Both the position numbers and the translations under genes were made by a program. DNA of 17,378 nt. Origin: Clostridiaceae bacterium. GTDB taxonomy: Bacteria; Bacillota; Clostridia; Peptostreptococcales; Peptostreptococcaceae. Within the stretch, counting starts at the first letter, position 1. Each line of letters starts with the position of its first letter. Positions 14,615-17,378 of the stretch are shown piece by piece. The stretch covers positions 1 through 17,378 of the forward strand of contig CABIVQ010000060.1 in assembly GCA_902362365.1 (NCBI GenBank). Direction: 5' to 3'. A model generated the notes under the pieces. The model searched no databases, was not told the DNA's origin, and saw only the letters and a list, made by a program, of their open reading frames with translations.

Positions 14615-15541
14615 TTATTTTATCATAATTTGATTTTTTTGGATATAATAAAGCAATTCTCCGTCCTTTAATATGTATTGAATTTCATCCAAATCACATA
14701 AATAACTTATTGCTGACATTAAAGAACTCTTATAAAAATAAAACTCTTTATAGTTGTAGCTTAAATTATTTTTTACTATTATATTTTTTAATAGCTGCTC
14801 TAATCCCATAGGCTCATTTAGCTCTATTCTGATTTGACTAAGATACTTATTTATAGCTTTTTCATGCATTTCAATTAATTCTTCACTATCTTCTTTTGAT
14901 ATTATATTTTTCCCATGACCCAATACTATATATTCAAAACCTATATTTCTAATTTTCTTTAGACTCTTTAAATACTCTTCTATATCAAAAACAAATAAAA
15001 AATCATATTTATTAAGCATATCCTTACTTACTAGTAAATCTCCTATAAATAATATTTTATCCTTAGTCATAATACCTATACTACCAGGGGTATGACCTTT
15101 AAACTCTATTACCTCGAATATTTCTCTATTTAATATTATCTTGCCTTCATCTAGCGTATCATCTACTTTTAACTTGTCTAAAGATTCATTTTTTAGACCT
15201 TTATTAAAAAAATTATTAGTTCTTCCACCAACTATATATTTAGAAAATAACTCTGGGTTATCTATATATACCTTTGCATACTTAGATGATAGTATCTTTA
15301 TATCCTTATTTTCTAACTTAAATTGATTACATGAACCATAGTGATCATCATGTTCATGAGTATTTACTATAAATTTTAAGTTAATATTATTATTTGCTAG
15401 GATTTTCATAATCCTTTTAGGTCTTACCCCTGATAACCCTGGATCTATCATAACTGCTGTATAATCTTCAAATAAATATATACCTGTGTTAGTTCCACCT
15501 TTTATATAAAAGGTATTTCCCTTTATATTTATCAAGTCCAT
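14615..15541 (-). CDS. Metallo-beta-lactamase-fold hydrolase
   Basis: A zinc-dependent hydrolase of the MBL superfamily, 308 residues. Metal ligands are seen in THEHDDHYG (the HxHxDH motif at about 82-87), GHTPGSIG, FIGDLL and VLGHGK. The HTPGS form resembles glyoxalase II-like and thioesterase-like members. The last 75 residues form a helical, winged-helix-like tail ending in DLDEIQYILKDGELLYY, as in some MBL proteins that bind RNA or other partners. There is no signal peptide. The start lies 11 bases after the cysteine-cluster gene and relQ follows, so the three are probably co-transcribed. Substrate unknown; beta-lactamase activity is not implied. Confidence 0.85.
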   Translation of the reverse strand: MDLINIKGNTFYIKGGTNTGIYLFEDYTAVMIDPGLSGVRPKRIMKILANNNINLKFIVNTHEHDDHYGSCNQFKLENKDIKILSSKYAKVYIDNPELFSKYIVGGRTNNFFNKGLKNESLDKLKVDDTLDEGKIILNREIFEVIEFKGHTPGSIGIMTKDKILFIGDLLVSKDMLNKYDFLFVFDIEEYLKSLKKIRNIGFEYIVLGHGKNIISKEDSEELIEMHEKAINKYLSQIRIELNEPMGLEQLLKNIIVKNNLSYNYKEFYFYKSSLMSAISYLCDLDEIQYILKDGELLYYIQKNQIMIK

Positions 15542-15552
15542 AAATTCACCAC

Positions 15553-16284
15553 TTATCTTATTAATATTCTTTTTAATCTATTAATTGTTCTTTTTCTTAT
15601 TTTTTCATCCTTAGAAACCCTTAGTTTTATATTGTAGGCTACATTCTGATATAATAGTGATTCTATAAAATATTCTACAATCCCTCTATCTCTAAATTCT
15701 ATATCTATAACCTCATTTGCAAAGAGTCTTGAATCTAAAGTCATTATTTCATCTGAAAAACTTAATCTTGTAGACTTATCTAAATAATCTTTCTTAGGTT
15801 TAAAATCTTCACAGTATTTAATTTTAAAATTAACTACTTCATCACTTATATCAAATCCATGTTTAGACTTCATAAACTCTTGGTAGTCTTTATTTCTTTG
15901 AGTTACATTATCTAAGTTTTTATTATAATCATCTTTTTTCCAATGCCCAAATAATCTACAATTAAGAGGTCTTACCTCATAAATTAAGCATCTATTATTT
16001 TCATCTCTAAAAGGACAACATCTTTTTTCTGTATACTCTAAGAAATAATAATCTAAAATTCTATCTAATGATTCTTTTCTCAGTCTTTCCTTATCCTTTA
16101 AGTAATTATATATGTTTATAAATTCAACTAAATTTATTCCTACAGATTCATTACAGCACTTCCCACATCCAGTACAGTCTCCACTTGGCAAAGTAGTATA
16201 TATTTTATTTAATTTATCAAATAATTCATTTTCATGAGCAAAATCTATACATTTATAAATATCTACTTTTTTTATACTAGTCAT
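15553..16284 (-). CDS. YkgJ-family cysteine-cluster protein
   Basis: A protein of the YkgJ (formerly UPF0153) family with conserved cysteines thought to bind zinc or an Fe-S cluster. The 243 residues have CTGCGKCC (C37, C40, C43, C44), then RCCPF (C89, C90), C99 and RPLNCR (C109), the full set for the family. The C-terminal half (about 130-243) is charged and not recognisable. The SD AAGGAGT stands before the ATG at 16284. It heads an operon with an MBL hydrolase and a RelQ-type synthetase, and it is divergent from a small plus-strand gene 86 bases away. The biochemical role of the family is poorly known. Confidence 0.85.
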   Translation of the reverse strand: MTSIKKVDIYKCIDFAHENELFDKLNKIYTTLPSGDCTGCGKCCNESVGINLVEFINIYNYLKDKERLRKESLDRILDYYFLEYTEKRCCPFRDENNRCLIYEVRPLNCRLFGHWKKDDYNKNLDNVTQRNKDYQEFMKSKHGFDISDEVVNFKIKYCEDFKPKKDYLDKSTRLSFSDEIMTLDSRLFANEVIDIEFRDRGIVEYFIESLLYQNVAYNIKLRVSKDEKIRKRTINRLKRILIR

Positions 16285-16370
16285 TATTATTACTCCTTGT
16301 TATAATTATTAGGTTAATACAAACAATTATTATAACACATTTTATATGATTAATCGTAGGAGGTATTTTT

Positions 16371-16622
16371 ATGAATAGATATACAAAGATAATAAACATG
16401 ATGGATAGTTATTTCGTTAAGGACTATGAGAAAACTAAAAAAGGAATAACTAAAAAAAGAGAAGTTAGAGAAGAAACAGTTCAAAAAGCATTTTTAAAGG
16501 GCAACTGTGAGGTTTTAGTTATTTTAGAAGATAGCTGTAGAGAAATACTTATTGATGACTTCTCTTCTGATGAAGATATAAAAAAATATTTAGGTTCTAA
16601 GTTTATAAATCCTAAGAGATAG
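16371..16622 (+). CDS. Small hypothetical protein (83 aa)
   Basis: I do not recognise this protein. It is soluble and small, with a lysine-rich basic first half (about 15-45) and an acidic second half containing a predicted strand (CEVLVILED) and helix. A perfect SD AGGAGG (16358-16363) lies seven bases before the ATG, which makes it a believable gene despite its size. It is divergent from the YkgJ operon and shares an 86-base promoter region with it. No nearby terminator follows until the C-rich hairpin at 16756, so its transcript may include that hairpin. Confidence 0.75.
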   Translation: MNRYTKIINMMDSYFVKDYEKTKKGITKKREVREETVQKAFLKGNCEVLVILEDSCREILIDDFSSDEDIKKYLGSKFINPKR

Positions 16623-16729
16623 AGATTGTAACTACAAATATATTTTAATTTTTTAAAATTAATAATAATTTTTTTATTTTTAATGTATAAAAATTTGTTA
16701 TCGGACAATAATAGTTAATGAAAATTAAA

Positions 16730-16787
16730 TATTTAACTCAATCTCCCCCAATTTTGAGCTTTCATTCCCCCAATGAAAGCTCTTTTT
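16730..16787 (+). ncRNA. Candidate C-rich small RNA or 3'UTR element
   Basis: The region contains an unpaired C-run in CTCCCCCAATT (16743-16753), then a terminator hairpin whose whole loop is CCCCC. Both motifs repeat CCCCCAAT. C-rich unpaired loops are the targeting parts of several Firmicute small RNAs (the RsaE/RsaA type in Staphylococcus), which pair with SD sites. Here AUUCCCCC is fully complementary to GGGGGAAU in the kdpD SD, and CUCCCCCA to UGGGGGAG in the SD of the acidic hypothetical gene. No strong promoter is seen directly upstream, so it may be a processed 3'UTR of the 83-residue gene. The 5' end is not defined. Confidence 0.35.
16756..16787 (+). terminator. Terminator with CCCCC loop
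   Basis: Stem GAGCTTTCATT/AATGAAAGCTC (11 bp, 16756-16766 with 16772-16782), five-base C loop and a run of five Ts. It ends the transcript of the 83-residue gene, 133 bases after its stop, or that of a small RNA. Confidence 0.88.
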
Positions 16788-16894
16788 ATTTCTTCAATAA
16801 TCCATATTATATATAAATATTTACTTTAGTATAGTTAATACTTTATATATAAGTTATAATTAGAAAGAATTTAAATAAAACAGGGAGTGGCACC

Positions 16895-17230
16895 ATGATA
16901 GAAATAGGAAATCTAAAATTAGACACAGATTTTGAATATAGAATAATAAGAGAAGAAGAAGGAGATATAGACTTATTCATAGATGTAAATTACCGTAGCT
17001 TAGATATCGACTGTGATGGGTGTGAGTTTTTCAATTCAAGAATTCAATTTCCTTTTGTAAGATCATTAATTTTAAGGATAAGTAAAGACAACTATCTAAT
17101 GACGATTCATTTAATGAGAGATATAGACCTGTTCTCGGCCTTTGCCAACTTTGAATTTGATTACAAAAATTATATATTCAACATAAAAAATAACCAAGAG
17201 AAAGTACTTATAACAAGAACAAGTATTTAA
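16895..17230 (+). CDS. Hypothetical protein (111 aa)
   Basis: I do not recognise this protein. It is soluble, beta-strand-rich by pattern, and acidic at the N-terminus (REEEGDIDLFID). It holds a single short cysteine pair, DCDGC (about 39-43), too little to call a metal site. The SD GGGAG (16883-16887) is seven bases from the ATG, and a TATAAT lies upstream near 16854-16859 with a weak -35. It stands alone in front of a large hairpin and a sequence resembling an insertion-sequence end. Confidence 0.7.
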   Translation: MIEIGNLKLDTDFEYRIIREEEGDIDLFIDVNYRSLDIDCDGCEFFNSRIQFPFVRSLILRISKDNYLMTIHLMRDIDLFSAFANFEFDYKNYIFNIKNNQEKVLITRTSI

Positions 17231-17254
17231 GTTAAAAATAAGGGGGCCTTAACA

Positions 17255-17378
17255 GGTTCTAGTGTTGCATTAATGTAAAATTTAATACTTTACAAAATGA
17301 CCCTCATGATTTTAGAGCTAACGCTCAATTATTATGAGGGTTGAAATTTTTTCCATTTTATTTTTAGACGCACTTACC
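17255..17378. mobile_element. Possible IS6-family-like terminus (very tentative)
   Basis: GGTTCTAGTGTTGCA (17255-17269) resembles the terminal sequence GGTTCTGTTGCAAA of IS6-family elements, with an AG insertion. If real, the element would run rightward beyond the window. No transposase frame can be verified in the 124 bases shown, and no target duplication can be seen. A minus-strand frame entering from the right edge is open for 19 codons, too short to judge. Confidence 0.2.
17300..17341 (+). terminator. Long hairpin near the right edge, probable terminator
   Basis: Outer stem ACCCTCAT/ATGAGGGT (17300-17307 with 17334-17341) encloses an inner stem GAGC/GCTC (17315-17318 with 17323-17326). 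On the plus strand it is followed by TGAAATTTTTT. It could end transcription of the 111-residue gene 70 bases upstream, or belong to an element off the right edge. Confidence 0.5.

Noticed and set aside
17298..17345. A 15-codon frame inside the right-edge hairpin, as a possible leader peptide
   Set aside because: It has no SD and its sequence is fully explained by the hairpin arms.
1..17378. CRISPR array, tRNA, rRNA, prophage or defence island
   Set aside because: No regularly spaced repeats, no cloverleaf or rRNA sequence, and no phage or defence genes were recognised on either strand.

Overview
The base composition is very AT-rich, with A/T-ending codons, AGA/ATA usage, strong Shine-Dalgarno (SD) sites and many intrinsic terminators. 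Together with the gene content this points to a low-GC Firmicute of class Clostridia. A Peptostreptococcaceae member (Clostridioides, Paraclostridium, Romboutsia or Terrisporobacter type) is my best guess from protein style; it is an inference, not shown by a marker gene. The window looks chromosomal and is mostly housekeeping. Nearly all genes are on the minus strand; the exceptions are fba and two small genes near the right end.

Left part (about 1-5880). The extreme left edge has a Fur-box-like palindrome that probably serves a leftward gene outside the window. Then, read right to left, comes a potassium module: a small TPR-like protein, a short KdpD-type sensor kinase, a KdpE-type response regulator, two separate TrkA-type RCK proteins and the channel protein TrkH. 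No kdpFABC ATPase genes are present, so KdpDE most likely controls the Trk transporter here. A promoter with a perfect palindrome and repeated TATAAAGATT elements lies between kdpE and trkA and is the natural candidate operator.

Middle part (about 5880-10780). A beheaded trpS (catalytic HIGH region missing, KMSKS retained) is joined directly to the 3' half of a T-box riboswitch. The riboswitch itself has lost its specifier stem, and a Cof-type HAD phosphatase gene lies immediately upstream. Next are two RNA modification genes in one operon (an RsuA-family pseudouridine synthase followed by an RlmD/RumA-type uracil-5-methyltransferase). The class II fructose-bisphosphate aldolase gene fba is transcribed divergently from them.

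Right part (about 10780-17378). This holds a 5'(3')-deoxyribonucleotidase-family gene with an acidic hypothetical; a calcineurin-like phosphoesterase upstream of a two-TM membrane protein; and a three-gene operon of a YkgJ-type cysteine-cluster protein, an MBL-fold hydrolase and a RelQ-type small alarmone synthetase. Then come two small plus-strand hypotheticals. Between these two lies a C-rich hairpin with a terminator, which could be a 3'UTR or a small RNA complementary to the G-rich SD sites of several genes in this same window. The last 125 bases carry a sequence resembling an IS6-family terminus, but no transposase is visible.

The points most worth attention are the T-box/trpS remnant, the rewired KdpDE-Trk module with its putative operator, and the C-rich RNA candidate. 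I do not see a defence system, CRISPR array, prophage, tRNA or rRNA in the window.
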